Source of the DNA: Xanthomonas cassavae CFBP 4642
Lineage (GTDB): Bacteria; Pseudomonadota; Gammaproteobacteria; Xanthomonadales; Xanthomonadaceae
Length of the DNA stretch: 64,000 nucleotides
Assembly (NCBI RefSeq): GCF_000454545.1
Contig: NZ_CM002139.1
Coordinates: 3,052,869-3,116,868 of the forward strand
Reading direction: 5' to 3'
The notes beneath the pieces are model-generated. The model saw only the letters and a program-made list of their open reading frames with translations, was not told the origin of the DNA and searched no databases. The position numbers and the translations under genes were made by a program. Of the stretch, positions 17,049 to 28,607 are shown in pieces (positions within the stretch are counted from its first letter, which is position 1; each line of letters begins with the position of its first letter).

Positions 17049-18674
17049 TCAGCCCACCCCGGTCGGCCCATCCAGCAGCATGCGGATGCGCTTGAGCAAT
17101 TCTTTTTGCGTGTACGGCTTGTTGACCACATCGAACTCTGCCCCGCCCACATCGGTGCGCTGGATGCTGGCATCGGCATAGCCGGTGGTCAGCAGCACCT
17201 TGATTCTGGGCAGCATGCGGCGCGCTTCACGCGCGAGCACCACCCCGTTCATGCCACCGGGCATGATCAGGTCGGTGAACAAGGCATCCACCTCCGGGTG
17301 CTGCTCCAGCAACTCCACTGCCTCGCGTCCGCTCGATGCGGAGAGGATGCGGTAACCGGCGTTTTCCAGGAACATCCTGGCCACCACTGCCACATCCTGC
17401 TTGTCTTCCACCACCAGGATGGTCTCGTTGCCACCCTTGTCGATCGCACGGCTCTTGGCGGCCTGCAGATCGTTCTCGAACTCGCTGGACGCCGGGAAAT
17501 ACAGACGCACCGTGGTGCCCTCGCCCACTTCGCTGTAGATGCGCACGGTGCCGCCGGACTGCTTGACGAAGCCGTATACCATCGACAACCCCAGACCGGT
17601 GCCCTGGCCTTCGTCCTTGGTGGTGAAGAACGGCTCCATCACCCGGCTGGCCACCTCCGGCGGCATGCCCGAACCGGTGTCGCTGACCGCAATGCTGACG
17701 TAGCGGCCGGGTGCCAGCTGGTGGTGCATCGCCAGATCTTGGTTGGTGATCTCCACGTTCTGCGTCTGCACGATGACCTCCTTGCGCTCGGACTGCGCCA
17801 TCGCATCGCGCGCATTGATCAGCACGTTCAACAGCGCCACTTCGGCCTGCGTGGTGTCGATCTGGCAGTTCCACAGCCCCTCTTCCAGCGATTGGCGCAG
17901 GCTGATGCCGCCGCCCAGCGCGCGTTCGGCCATGCTGTTCATGCCCGACACCAGACCATTGAGGTTGACCACCCGCCCGCGCAATTTCTGCTTGCGCGAA
18001 AACGCCAGCAATTGCTGGGTCAACGTGGCGGCCTTGGCTGCGGCGGTTGCGGCATGCTCGGCACTGAAGGCGATGCGTTCGGCATTCTTGGCGGCATCGC
18101 CGGACGCCATCATCTGGATCACTTCCAGATGCCCGGACATCACCTGCAGCAGATTGTTGAAATCGTGCGCGATTCCGCCGGTCAGCTGCCCCAGCGCCTC
18201 CATCTTCTGCGCCTGACGCAGCGCATCTTCGGCGTCGCGGCGACGACTCACGTCAAGCTGCGAGCCGAAGAAATACACCAGGTTGCCCTGATCGTCGAAC
18301 ACCGGCGAGACGAACAGCGCATTCCAGAACGAGGAGCCGTCCTTGCGGTAATTCAGCACTTCGGTGGCGAATTCGCGGCGGTTCTCGATCGACTCGCGCA
18401 CGTCCTGCACGCTGGCCGGATCGGTCTCCGGACCCTGCAGGAAACGGCAGTTGTTACCGATGATTTCCTCGGCCGAATACCCGGTCATTTCCAGGAAGGC
18501 GCGGTTGGCGAACACGATCGGGTTGTCCGGCAGATGCGGGTCGGTCACCGTCATCGGCATGCGGGTGGTTTCCACCGCGGCAAAGAAGATATCCGAGCGG
18601 TGCTTCTCGACAGGCAGGCTACGAGATTCGCTGATCATGGGCGCCCGCAGCTCTTCGTGACGGGAATCGTTCAA
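17049..18674 (-). CDS. LOV-domain hybrid histidine kinase (blue-light photoreceptor)
   Basis: A 541-residue soluble hybrid sensor kinase. The PAS domain carries the LOV signature GNNCRFLQ with Cys76, the residue that forms the flavin adduct in blue light. A histidine-kinase domain follows (His170 in [15 protein letters not shown]-lid boxes NARD, DTGSGM and [11 protein letters not shown]). The C-terminal receiver has phospho-acceptor Asp468 in FTDLIMPG. The start appears to be TTG at 18674, preceded by a GGAG ribosome site 8 nt away; the first ATG is 12 codons inside. A LOV kinase of this architecture is known from X. citri, where it influences motility, exopolysaccharide and virulence. No output partner gene is adjacent. 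Confidence 0.92.
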   Translation of the reverse strand: MNDSRHEELRAPMISESRSLPVEKHRSDIFFAAVETTRMPMTVTDPHLPDNPIVFANRAFLEMTGYSAEEIIGNNCRFLQGPETDPASVQDVRESIENRREFATEVLNYRKDGSSFWNALFVSPVFDDQGNLVYFFGSQLDVSRRRDAEDALRQAQKMEALGQLTGGIAHDFNNLLQVMSGHLEVIQMMASGDAAKNAERIAFSAEHAATAAAKAATLTQQLLAFSRKQKLRGRVVNLNGLVSGMNSMAERALGGGISLRQSLEEGLWNCQIDTTQAEVALLNVLINARDAMAQSERKEVIVQTQNVEITNQDLAMHHQLAPGRYVSIAVSDTGSGMPPEVASRVMEPFFTTKDEGQGTGLGLSMVYGFVKQSGGTVRIYSEVGEGTTVRLYFPASSEFENDLQAAKSRAIDKGGNETILVVEDKQDVAVVARMFLENAGYRILSASSGREAVELLEQHPEVDALFTDLIMPGGMNGVVLAREARRMLPRIKVLLTTGYADASIQRTDVGGAEFDVVNKPYTQKELLKRIRMLLDGPTGVG

Positions 18675-19074
18675 GTGGTGTTCTCCGCGGGGCCATTCCC
18701 GTGCCCACAGTCTAGTTGGCTTCGGTGAGTTGGTTCCTCACATCGATGAGCCTTCCCCTTACGACCACGCCCAACCATGCAACCGAATCGGCCGTTACCT
18801 TACACCGCCAGATCGGCGGCATCGACTGCACGCCACGCTCACACCCATGCACGTGCCGTGTGCGCGCGCTACGAGCGATCCTGGTCATCGTGCCTTGGCG
18901 CACTGCGATCGAGAAAACCGATCACCGATCACGTCGCCCGGGCGACCAAACCGCAACGCCCCCCCTGGTGCGGAGCAGGCCAGCCGCCCCACCCCGGCCT
19001 GCGCAACGGAATCTGCACTATTCCCAGGCAGATTGTCTGGCGCGGTCAGCAAACCACACTGCTACACAGCGTGA
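18675..19074. other. Intergenic region right of the LOV kinase
   Basis: About 400 bp holding the kinase promoter at its left end. I see no RNA gene, repeat or supportable coding region; short frames on both strands look random. Confidence 0.5.
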
Positions 19075-19350
19075 CTACTCACCGGCGGTTTCGCTGGTGC
19101 GGTATTCCTTGGGATCCAGAAACTCCGCCAGGCACGATCCCACCCGCAACGCCTGCTCGCGCGCGTCGCCGCGATAGTCGCCCTCTCCGGCGCCTTCGAT
19201 CGTGGCGATCGGCGCGCCACGGTCGCGGTGATAGACGAACGCAGTCGAAAACCACCGCCTCTGTCCGGGAGCCTGACTTTCCATCGTCTCCACGCGGAAT
19301 TCGCCGCAGTAGCCGTGGATCAATGTGCGTCGGAGGGTGTTGTGCGTCAT
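19075..19350 (-). CDS. Hypothetical protein, 91 residues
   Basis: A small protein of unknown function, not recognised. It begins MTHNTLRRTLIHGYCGEF, has no signal peptide or membrane helix, and ends in an acidic tail SETAGE. A Tyr-Cys-Gly segment and a VYHRDRGAPIATIEG stretch give it a globular look. No antisense gene explains the frame and codon use resembles real Xanthomonas genes, so it is probably expressed. It stands alone between the LOV kinase and tRNA-Phe. Confidence 0.6.
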   Translation of the reverse strand: MTHNTLRRTLIHGYCGEFRVETMESQAPGQRRWFSTAFVYHRDRGAPIATIEGAGEGDYRGDAREQALRVGSCLAEFLDPKEYRTSETAGE

Positions 19351-19612
19351 GCGCGAATTATCGCCACGCCGGGTTGAAGATCGCGTGGAAAATCACGCCG
19401 CTACGTCACCACTACGGTGCCCTGACGCGAGCACTGCCTGACACCGGCAGTCAGCCACGTCACGCCACCAAGCCGTTGCCGGGTACGCCCGTTTGCGCGA
19501 CAGGCGTACATTTGCAGCGCCGCAACGAGCGATCAGGTCGAGTGCAGCGCGAGGGGGAGAACGACGATCCGGTACTGACCGGACGGCCTTGCGAACGAAG
19601 GCTTGCAGAAAA

Positions 19613-19688
19613 TGGTGGCCGAGGACGGAATCGAACCGCCGACACGGGGATTTTCAATCCCCTGCTCTACCAACTGAGCTACTCGGCC
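19613..19688 (-). tRNA. tRNA-Phe (GAA)
   Basis: A 76-nt cloverleaf on the minus strand. Acceptor GGCCGAG/CTCGGCC with discriminator A and an encoded CCA. D-arm GCTC...GAGC. Anticodon stem GGGGA/TCCCC around TTGAAAA, giving anticodon GAA. T-arm GGCGG-TTCGATT-CCGTC. All stems pair, with one G-U pair in the T stem. Confidence 0.97.
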
Positions 19689-19866
19689 ACTACCGCAACA
19701 ATGCTGCCTGCGTTGCGAGGACGCGCATCATAGCGAGCAGGCGCAGTTTGGGCAAGCGTTGTGACGAACTTTGTTGCAGGCTGCATTGGCAGCCGGTTTC
19801 TTGCGCCGGTTCACGCCGCGCGGCGGGGTGCATGGCCTAGCCTGCGCGCGTCCACCGGAGATCGCC

Positions 19867-20403
19867 ATGCGCCTGCCCTGCCTGTTGTTGTCGTGCATTG
19901 CCCTGCTGCCGCTGACCGCGCTTGCGCAGCAACCGGTGCGTGCGGTGCCGCAGCTGGATCTCTCACGCTACGCCGGGCAGTGGCATGAGATCGCGCATCT
20001 GCCGGTGTCGTTTCAGAAGAAGTGCCGCGGCGACATCACCGCCCGCTACACGCTGCGCGACGATGGCCTGATCGGGGTGCGCAATGGCTGCCGCACGGCC
20101 AATGGCGAGCTGGCCCAGGCCGATGGCGTGGCGCGCCCGGTCGAGGGCCGGCCCGGCCAGTTGCAGGTGCGCTTTGCCCCGGAATGGCTGGGCTGGTTGC
20201 CGCTGGTGTGGGCGGACTATTGGGTGATCGCGCTGGACCCGGACTATCAATGGGCGGTGGTCGGCGAGCCGGACCGCGAATACCTGTGGATCCTGTCGCG
20301 CTCGCCACAGATGCCGCGCGCGCAGTTCGAGCAGCTCAAGGCGCAGGCCACCCGGATGGGCTACGACCTGTCGCCGCTGATCGTGACCGCGCCGTTGCTG
20401 TAA
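19867..20403 (+). CDS. Bacterial lipocalin (Blc type)
   Basis: A 178-residue lipocalin exported by an N-terminal signal peptide (MRLPCLLLSCIALLPLTALA, cleaved near AQQP). The lipocalin signature is in LSRYAGQWHEIAHLP; later blocks WVIALDPDYQWAVVGEPDREYLWILSR match the family C-terminus. It lacks a clear lipobox after the signal, so it may be soluble in the periplasm, unlike E. coli Blc. Lipocalins bind lipids or other hydrophobic ligands and are often stress-linked. The start at 19867 is chosen because it opens the signal peptide. It is monocistronic. Confidence 0.9.
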   Translation: MRLPCLLLSCIALLPLTALAQQPVRAVPQLDLSRYAGQWHEIAHLPVSFQKKCRGDITARYTLRDDGLIGVRNGCRTANGELAQADGVARPVEGRPGQLQVRFAPEWLGWLPLVWADYWVIALDPDYQWAVVGEPDREYLWILSRSPQMPRAQFEQLKAQATRMGYDLSPLIVTAPLL

Positions 20404-20652
20404 ATCGGGCTGCCTGACGATCGGCCACGGCGACGTCGCCTTGGGTCTGCCAACACAACCACTGCGTAACCGCCGGGCGGGCGCGCCCGGTACCCGGTGC
20501 GGCATGGTCCACTCGCACATTCCGGTTCTTGCACGCCATCCACACCCACCGGGCGACTGCCCGCGATGTTCGGTTAGCCGCTCCAGGCCGCAAGGCGCTG
20601 TCCGTACTGCGTAGTATTCTTGGCGCCGCCTCATCGCCAAGGACCCACCTAC

Positions 20653-21129
20653 ATGCGTCGTGCCTATCGCCTTCTGATCGTGTCGCTGGCCTGCGGCCTG
20701 CTGTTGAGCGGCTGTGGCGGCGCGGTGCGCCGTGTGTCCGAGCCGGCAGCCAGCATCCAGCAACTCACCGTGCGTGCCGACGGCTCGTGGTCGGTGGACC
20801 TGCGCCTGCAGAACTACAGCAGCATTCCGATGCAGTTCGAGCGCGTGGCGCTGGAGATCTCCGCCGGCGATCAGGTGGCCGGCAAGCTCGACCAGGCCGT
20901 GGGCATCTTGATCGGCCCGGAAACCGCCGATGTGGTCACCGTCAGCCTGCAACCCACCTCGCTGGGCCGGATCACCGTGGCCGACGTGCTCGCCGGCGGC
21001 CGCTCGCTGCCCTACACCCTCAAGGGCAGCGTCTGGGCGACCCCGCAGGACAAGAAACAACGCGAGTTCGCGGTGCAATCGCGCAACACGCTCAGCCCGG
21101 CCCCCGGCCTCAACGGCGTGCTGCGCTGA
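20653..21129 (+). CDS. Putative lipoprotein, LEA-type-2-like
   Basis: A 158-residue predicted lipoprotein: MRRAYRLLIVSLACGLLLSGC places the lipid-modified Cys at residue 21. The mature part is a beta-rich domain (SWSVDLRLQNYSSIPMQFERV) resembling LEA14/WHy-type proteins. The function is unknown. It lies 37 bp upstream of the acyl-CoA dehydrogenase gene on the same strand and may share its transcript. Confidence 0.8.
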   Translation: MRRAYRLLIVSLACGLLLSGCGGAVRRVSEPAASIQQLTVRADGSWSVDLRLQNYSSIPMQFERVALEISAGDQVAGKLDQAVGILIGPETADVVTVSLQPTSLGRITVADVLAGGRSLPYTLKGSVWATPQDKKQREFAVQSRNTLSPAPGLNGVLR

Positions 21130-21166
21130 CGCGCACGCCTCCCGCACCGTCTTCGAAGGATCCCGC

Positions 21167-22960
<1,794 letters not shown>

Positions 22961-22993
22961 GCACGCGCCATCATCGCGGCGGGCTGCGCTGTC

Positions 22994-23160
22994 GTAGGAG
23001 CGGACCTGGCCGCGACAAGGCGGCATCGATCGCCAAGGTCTAGCGCCCGGGTGCGCTCCTGCCGACCAGCGATCGCAAGATTCTGCCGCCGTCGTAGGAG
23101 CGGACCTGGCCGCGACAAGACGGGATCGATCGGTAAGGCCTCGCGCCCAGCTGCGCTCGT
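22994..23160. repeat. Two REP-like palindromic elements in tandem
   Basis: Two copies (22994-23060 and 23094-23160), each running from gtaggagcggacctggccgc through a short spacer to a degenerate inverted arm (cgcccgggtgcgctcct; cgcccagctgcgctcgt). They are the GTAGGAGCG family also seen at 4655 and 58266. They fill the acyl-CoA dehydrogenase to HNH nuclease gap, which otherwise shows no gene. Confidence 0.75.
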
Positions 23161-23321
23161 CCGATTCACCAACACCATTAACGCGCCCAAAGATCGATCC
23201 CGCAGTACGGCGGCTTCGCGGCCAGGTCAGTCCGTGCCAAGCCACTAGTTGCAAGACACGCGCCAACACCGCTCGCTGCGATACACAAACTGCCAACGAT
23301 CGGGTATAAGCTGTTTTCCCG

Positions 23322-23978
23322 ATGGAGACAGACACGCACGTAGGTGATGTGATCTTCCCCGGAGGCACCACTGCCCCGGTCGCGGGCAGCGCTGTCGCTG
23401 CAATCCAGCAGCTGCCCACCCTGCGCCTGCTCTCGCTCGATGCGCATGGCCGGGTCCTTGACTGGATCAACTGGCAGGATGCTGCCTGCCTGTATGCACG
23501 CGATGCGGTGTCCTGGACCCTGGGCGAACCCTGCATGCAGATCCACGGCGGCATCTCGCGGCTCACCGGCGAGCGCAGCACGCTGGAACTGCACCCCATC
23601 ATCGCCGCCCGTGGCCATGCCCGCTCGCGCGCGCTGGACCCCACACCCACACTCAGCAATACCGCCCTGTTCGCGCGCGACTCGCAGCTGTGCCTGTATT
23701 GCGGCCAGCATTTCAGCCGCCCGCACCTGACCCGCGACCACGTGATGCCGGTCTCCAAGGGCGGGCGCGACACCTGGGAGAACGTGGTCACCGCCTGCTT
23801 CCAGTGCAATTCGCGCAAGGCCAACCGCACGCCGCAGCAGGCGCATATGCCGCTGCTGGCGGTGCCGTACCGGCCGAGCTGGATCGAGCACCTGATCCTG
23901 TCCAACCGCAACATCCTCTCCGACCAGATGGCGTTCCTGCGCGCCCAGTTGCCGAAGCGTTCGAAGTTGTCGCTGTAG
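23322..23978 (+). CDS. HNH endonuclease
   Basis: A 218-residue protein with an HNH nuclease core: CLYCG, then the catalytic LTRDHVMPVSKGG and the NVVTACFQCNSRK zinc knuckle (about residues 125-170). The N-terminal 110 residues form the conserved domain found in chromosomal HNH proteins of this type (LLSLDAHGRVLDWINWQDA). Such genes are widespread housekeeping-like loci in gammaproteobacteria, not obviously mobile or defence-linked. The function in the cell is unknown. The start at 23322 is the first ATG, but a start nearer LPTLRLL is possible. Confidence 0.88.
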   Translation: METDTHVGDVIFPGGTTAPVAGSAVAAIQQLPTLRLLSLDAHGRVLDWINWQDAACLYARDAVSWTLGEPCMQIHGGISRLTGERSTLELHPIIAARGHARSRALDPTPTLSNTALFARDSQLCLYCGQHFSRPHLTRDHVMPVSKGGRDTWENVVTACFQCNSRKANRTPQQAHMPLLAVPYRPSWIEHLILSNRNILSDQMAFLRAQLPKRSKLSL

Positions 23979-24621
23979 GGCGCAGTGGTCTGCCGCGGGC
24001 GGTCCACTGCGGCCCGGACTGGATCGCGGCGCGTCCCAGGTCACTGCAGGGCATCCACCGATCCGGCACGGGTTGCGCACGCGCAGTGTTGGACACGCCC
24101 GGCGTTGCCGGCAGCTGCAGACGCCGTGTCGTGTTCTTGCCAACGCCCTCAACGCTTCCAAACCGCACATCCTGGCGCTCTGCAACCCAGCCACTGGACC
24201 GGCACTCCGGCGCGCGGCCCGGCAGTAATCCTGGAAGCCATGGGCATGCGCAGGCCCGCCACTGGCTGTTGGCGGCCCGGATCGCCGCAGCTGCGCAACG
24301 GTGCTCCACCGCAGTGCCGACGACGGCAGCAGAAGCAAACCGCTCAACATTCGACATTGCTCGGCTTGATTGCGAACACACGCCTGCACCTGTCAGCGCA
24401 CGGCAATGCGCCGCTGGAGATCGCCTATCGCCTATCGCCTATCGCCACTTGCCCGTAAGCACTACGCAGGGTGCGGCAGATTGCCGCAGGCGGCTGCACG
24501 CAGGGTATAGCCCAGCAACACCGGGCCGCGGCACCCTCATCGCCCGCTGACAGATGAACCGGTTTGCTTGCCGGGCCTTCGCATGGGGAGGACAATATGG
24601 TTTCAGCACATTGACACGATG
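23979..24621. other. Intergenic region before dxs
   Basis: About 643 bp without a supportable gene on either strand. It contains the short tandem repeat at 24421-24446 and presumably the dxs promoter. Its base composition is slightly less biased than the flanking genes. Confidence 0.5.
24421..24446. repeat. Heptanucleotide tandem repeat
   Basis: TCGCCTA repeated three times plus a partial fourth copy (tcgcc), perfect, in the noncoding gap 175 bp upstream of dxs. It is a possible variable-number locus. Confidence 0.85.
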
Positions 24622-26538
24622 ATGATCGACTCCACCCGCTATCCGCGCCTGTCGCGTATCCAGACCCCCGACGACCTGCGCCGCTTCGACGAGGCCGAGC
24701 TTGGGGCCATCGCCGACGAGCTGCGCGCCTGCCTCATCGAATCGGTGGGCAAGAGCGGCGGGCACTTCGCGGCCGGGCTGGGCGTGATCGAACTCACCGT
24801 GGCCCTGCACTATCTCTACCAGACTCCGGTCGATCAGCTGGTGTGGGACGTCGGGCATCAGACCTACCCGCACAAGATCCTCACCGGCCGGCGCGACCAG
24901 ATCCATACGGTCAAGCAGAAGGACGGCGTGGCGCCGTTCCCCAAGCGCGAAGAGAGCGTCTACGACACCTTTGGCGTTGGCCATTCGTCGACCTCGATCT
25001 CGGCCGCGCTCGGCATGGCGATCGCCGCGCAGCGCAACGGCGACGACCGCAAGGTGGTGGCGGTGATCGGCGACGGTGCGATGACCGCCGGCATGGTCTA
25101 CGAGGCGCTCAACCACGCCGGCGGCATGAATCCGGAGCCGAACCTGTTGGTGATCCTCAACGACAACCGCATGTCGATCTCCGAAGCGGTGGGCGGGCTG
25201 ACCAAGATGTTGGGCCGGGCAAGCGGCAGCCGCACCCTCAACGCCATCCGCGAGGGCGGCAAGAAGATCCTCGGCGACAAGAAGAACAACCCCACCGCGC
25301 GCTTCGTGCGGCGCTGGGAAGAACACTGGAAGGGCATGTTCGTGCCGTCCACGCTGTTCGAGGAAATGGGGTTCCACTACACCGGCCCGATCGATGGCCA
25401 TGACCTACCCGGCCTGGTCGGTGCGCTGAAGACGCTCAAGACCCTCAAGGGCCCGCAGCTGCTGCACGTCATCACCACCAAGGGCAAGGGCTACGAGCTG
25501 GCCGAAGGCGACCAGATCGGCTATCACGCGGTTGGCCCGTTCGACCCGAGCAAGGGCCTGGTTGCCAAGACCGGCGCCAAGAAGCCCACTTATACCGATG
25601 TCTTCAGCGACTGGGTCTGCGACATGGCGGCCGCCGAACCCAGGCTGCTGGTGATCACCCCGGCAATGCGCGAGGGCTCGGGGCTGGTGCGCTTCAGCAA
25701 GCAATACCCGCAGCGCTACTTCGATGTGGCCATTGCCGAACAGCATGCGGTGACGCTGGCTGCCGGCATGGCGACCCAGGGCGCCAAGCCGGTGGTGGCG
25801 ATCTATTCCACCTTCCTGCAGCGCGGCTACGACCAGCTGGTGCACGACGTGGCGGTGCAAAAGCTCGACGTGCTGTTTGCGATCGACCGCGGTGGCGTGG
25901 TCGGCCCGGATGGCGCCACCCATGCCGGCAACCTGGACCTGAGCTTCCTGCGCTGCGTGCCGCACATGGTGGTGATGGCGCCGGCCGACGAAGCCGAATG
26001 CCGCCAGATGCTGAGCACCGGCGTGCACTACGCAGGCCCGGCCGCGGTGCGCTACCCGCGCGGCACCGGCCCGGGCGTGGCACTGGATGCCTCGCTGACC
26101 ACCCTGCCGATCGGCAAGGCGCAGCTGCGCCACAGCGGCACGCGTATCGCCCTGCTGGGCTTCGGCGCGTGCGTGGACGCCGCCGAGGCAGTGGGCCGCG
26201 AACTCGGCCTCACCGTGGTCAACATGCGCTTCGTCAAACCGCTGGACAAGGCGATGCTGCTGGAGCTTGCCCGGACCCACGACGGCTTCGTCACCATCGA
26301 GGACAACGTGGTGGCCGGCGGCGCGGGCTCGGGCGTGTCCGAGTTGCTCAACGCCGAGGGCGTGCTGATGGCGATGCTGCACCTGGGCCTGCCGGACAGT
26401 TTCCAGCACCATGCCAGCCGCGAAGACCTGCTGGCCGAGGCCGGCATCGACCAGGCTGGCATCCGCGCCGCCGTGCTCAAGCGCTGGCCGCACTTGATGG
26501 CCACCAGCGCGCCGACGCTGAACGCCGCGGCGGGCTGA
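24622..26538 (+). CDS. dxs: 1-deoxy-D-xylulose-5-phosphate synthase
   Basis: A 638-residue thiamine-diphosphate enzyme that makes DXP from pyruvate and glyceraldehyde-3-phosphate, the first step of the non-mevalonate isoprenoid pathway (undecaprenol carriers and quinones among its products). The ThDP motif GDGAMTAG...LNDN is intact, as are [27 protein letters not shown] and the transketolase pyrimidine domain [13 protein letters not shown]. The start is one of two adjacent ATGs (24619 or 24622); [10 protein letters not shown] is preferred. It is followed by a clear terminator. Confidence 0.96.
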   Translation: MIDSTRYPRLSRIQTPDDLRRFDEAELGAIADELRACLIESVGKSGGHFAAGLGVIELTVALHYLYQTPVDQLVWDVGHQTYPHKILTGRRDQIHTVKQKDGVAPFPKREESVYDTFGVGHSSTSISAALGMAIAAQRNGDDRKVVAVIGDGAMTAGMVYEALNHAGGMNPEPNLLVILNDNRMSISEAVGGLTKMLGRASGSRTLNAIREGGKKILGDKKNNPTARFVRRWEEHWKGMFVPSTLFEEMGFHYTGPIDGHDLPGLVGALKTLKTLKGPQLLHVITTKGKGYELAEGDQIGYHAVGPFDPSKGLVAKTGAKKPTYTDVFSDWVCDMAAAEPRLLVITPAMREGSGLVRFSKQYPQRYFDVAIAEQHAVTLAAGMATQGAKPVVAIYSTFLQRGYDQLVHDVAVQKLDVLFAIDRGGVVGPDGATHAGNLDLSFLRCVPHMVVMAPADEAECRQMLSTGVHYAGPAAVRYPRGTGPGVALDASLTTLPIGKAQLRHSGTRIALLGFGACVDAAEAVGRELGLTVVNMRFVKPLDKAMLLELARTHDGFVTIEDNVVAGGAGSGVSELLNAEGVLMAMLHLGLPDSFQHHASREDLLAEAGIDQAGIRAAVLKRWPHLMATSAPTLNAAAG

Positions 26539-26582
26539 TCCCGCCACGCTGCCACATCGCCGCCAGCGGGAATCGCAATCAA

Positions 26583-26616
26583 ACCGGCATGTACCGCGTG
26601 TACATGCCGGTTTTTT
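26583..26616 (+). terminator. Rho-independent terminator of dxs
   Basis: A perfect 12-bp stem ACCGGCATGTAC/GTACATGCCGGT with a 5-nt CGCGT loop, followed directly by six T. It lies 45 bp after the dxs stop. Confidence 0.93.
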
Positions 26617-26775
26617 CTTTACCGGATCCGCTCAGTACTTGCCGGACGGGGCCATGCACGCGACGACCTGTCGCATCCCCGCCCATCTCTGTTGCGGTCA
26701 TCGCAGCCCCGCGCCGCCCCCCCATACCGGCACCGCGCCAATACCGGGCTGACGCCGCACAGCTGCGCGCAAGAT

Positions 26776-28029
26776 CTACGCCGGCACCGCGCCGGTACGC
26801 TCAAACCCGTCCACCAGCTCCACGATGCGGCCACGCGCCTGCAGGTCGTGCAGCTCCTTCTGCAGCCGACGCACACCCGGGTCCGGCTCGGAAGACGCCA
26901 GTGCCTTGCGCAATAGCGCCGGCAGCCCATCCAGTTCCCGCAGCCACCATGCCGCACCAGCGGCCTGCAACCGCGCGGCGTGGTCGAACTGGTCGTAGTC
27001 CAGTGGATACACGATGGACGGCAGCCCGGCCGCCAGGCAGGCGTACAGGATGCCGGCACCGCCGTGGTGAACCACCAACGCATAGCGATGCAGGTACTGC
27101 GCATAGTCCACGTAGGGCAGACGCCGATAGTTGTCGCATGCCGGCTGCTGCGGCGCGGCGATATCGCCATCGCTGAAGTGGAACACCACCTCGGGAAACT
27201 GCGGCGCCAGCGCGCGCAGCACCGCATCCATGCGCTGTTTGACCCATTGCAGATGCGTGCCCAGGGTCACCAGCACATGCCGCCGTCCGGCGAGAAACTG
27301 CGGTGCCTGCACGGCTGCCGGCGGCGTGCACAATTGCGGCCCGACGAGGCGCAGCGCGGCGGGCCAGTGCTGCGCGAATTCGAACGACGGTACGCCCAAG
27401 GCCAGGATGCACTGCGGCGAATACACCGCCTCGCTGCCATCGTTTCGGTACAGCGCCGGCAGTCCACAGGCCCGCATCTGCCGCCGGTAGCAGGCATGCA
27501 AGGTGCGCTTGAACCCGCGGGTGAGCCGCCGGGCGATCGCATGCCAGGCATGCTGGCGCAGCGTGGTCGCAGGCAGCAGACCACCGAAGTAAGCCGGCGG
27601 CCCGTCGCCGGTTTCGATCACGCAGGGCGACGGCATGCTGGTCCACCAGGCGATACCCATCGCCTGCGCCGCCAGCCCGGCACTAGGCAGGGTGAAATCG
27701 GCGATCACCAGGTCCGGCCGCCGCGTGCGCCAACGCCCCTGCAGCGCATCGCCCACCTGCGCCATCAATCCCAGCGCGTCATGCAGCTGCCGGCGCAGAC
27801 GCACGGGGTGATGGCCGACCGCATGCGGCGGGTTGGCGATCTCCAGCAATACGCGGTCGGCTTGCGCATCCAGGACACCTGCACCGCGCAAGCCACATGC
27901 CTGGATACGCGCCTGCGCAGCCGGCGTGCTGATCACGTGCACGTCGTGATGCGGCGCCAGCTGCCGGGCGATGGCCAGAATCGGATGCAGATGCCCGCTG
28001 TACGGCGGGGCGACCAGATCAATGCGCAT
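26776..28029 (-). CDS. UGT-type (GT1) glycosyltransferase, last gene of the gumO operon
   Basis: A 417-residue GT-B glycosyltransferase with the N-terminal acceptor-side motif LVAPPYSGHLHPIL. The C-terminal nucleotide-sugar block VVHHGGAGILYACLAAGLPS has the HxGGxG core, followed by YPLDYDQFDHAARL. It resembles the macrolide/RhlB/MGT branch of family 1, which transfers sugars from NDP donors onto lipids or small hydrophobic acceptors. It has no signal peptide and no strong membrane helix. Its start overlaps the preceding small hydrolase-like gene by 11 nt, so it belongs to the operon led by gumO. Donor and acceptor are unknown. Confidence 0.87.
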   Translation of the reverse strand: MRIDLVAPPYSGHLHPILAIARQLAPHHDVHVISTPAAQARIQACGLRGAGVLDAQADRVLLEIANPPHAVGHHPVRLRRQLHDALGLMAQVGDALQGRWRTRRPDLVIADFTLPSAGLAAQAMGIAWWTSMPSPCVIETGDGPPAYFGGLLPATTLRQHAWHAIARRLTRGFKRTLHACYRRQMRACGLPALYRNDGSEAVYSPQCILALGVPSFEFAQHWPAALRLVGPQLCTPPAAVQAPQFLAGRRHVLVTLGTHLQWVKQRMDAVLRALAPQFPEVVFHFSDGDIAAPQQPACDNYRRLPYVDYAQYLHRYALVVHHGGAGILYACLAAGLPSIVYPLDYDQFDHAARLQAAGAAWWLRELDGLPALLRKALASSEPDPGVRRLQKELHDLQARGRIVELVDGFERTGAVPA

Positions 28030-28597
28030 GCACCCTGCCCCGCAGCGTCTGCTGGACCGTGGCGACGAAGGTCTGGCACTCGGACAGCACGTCCGCAGTG
28101 GTCAGGTAATCCATATGCCCGCAGGCCGGCGCCAGCTGCACCGGCCCGCGAAACAGCGCACGCGAAATCCAGTCGCCGCGCCCCTGCACGCTATGCAGAT
28201 GCGCGAACGTAGCCGGGTTGCGGCACACCGGGCCGTAGGCGAACACGGCCAGACGCGCGCGCAGCTCCTGCGGCAGCTGCAGCGCGGTGAGCACCTGCAA
28301 CCCGCAACTGCCGGCCAGCAGCACCGTCATCGGCGCCTGCGCGAGCAAGGCCTGCACGCTCATGCGATCGCTGTGCGGCACGCGCGCAGCGCGTGCGGCC
28401 AGGTATTGGCGCGCGTTGGAGAGGCTGGCGCGCCACAGCGCAACGCGACGGTGCGGCGCCATGTCGCTGCGGTATGGGTAATTGCATGCGATCAACTGCC
28501 GGCCATCGCCGTGCAGCTGCTGCAGAAAATCGCGTTGCTGCGCGCTCAATGCACAGCTTGCCGGATCGCTCTGCCCGGTGAGGAAGGCGATCTGCAT
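28019..28597 (-). CDS. Small alpha/beta-hydrolase-like protein of unknown function
   Basis: A 192-residue protein beginning MQIAFLTGQSDPASC. I do not recognise a named family. VLLAGSCGLQVL (Ser97/Cys98) has the shape of a nucleophile elbow, and ACGHMDYLTTADV (His161) looks like a C-terminal catalytic histidine, together suggesting a short alpha/beta-hydrolase fold. No signal peptide. It lies 10 bp after the GT2 gene and overlaps the GT1 gene by 11 nt. The frame is open for 104 codons upstream but those overlap the GT2 gene, so ATG 28597 is preferred. Confidence 0.75.
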   Translation of the reverse strand: MQIAFLTGQSDPASCALSAQQRDFLQQLHGDGRQLIACNYPYRSDMAPHRRVALWRASLSNARQYLAARAARVPHSDRMSVQALLAQAPMTVLLAGSCGLQVLTALQLPQELRARLAVFAYGPVCRNPATFAHLHSVQGRGDWISRALFRGPVQLAPACGHMDYLTTADVLSECQTFVATVQQTLRGRVHAH

Positions 28598-28607
28598 TGG
28601 CGACGCG

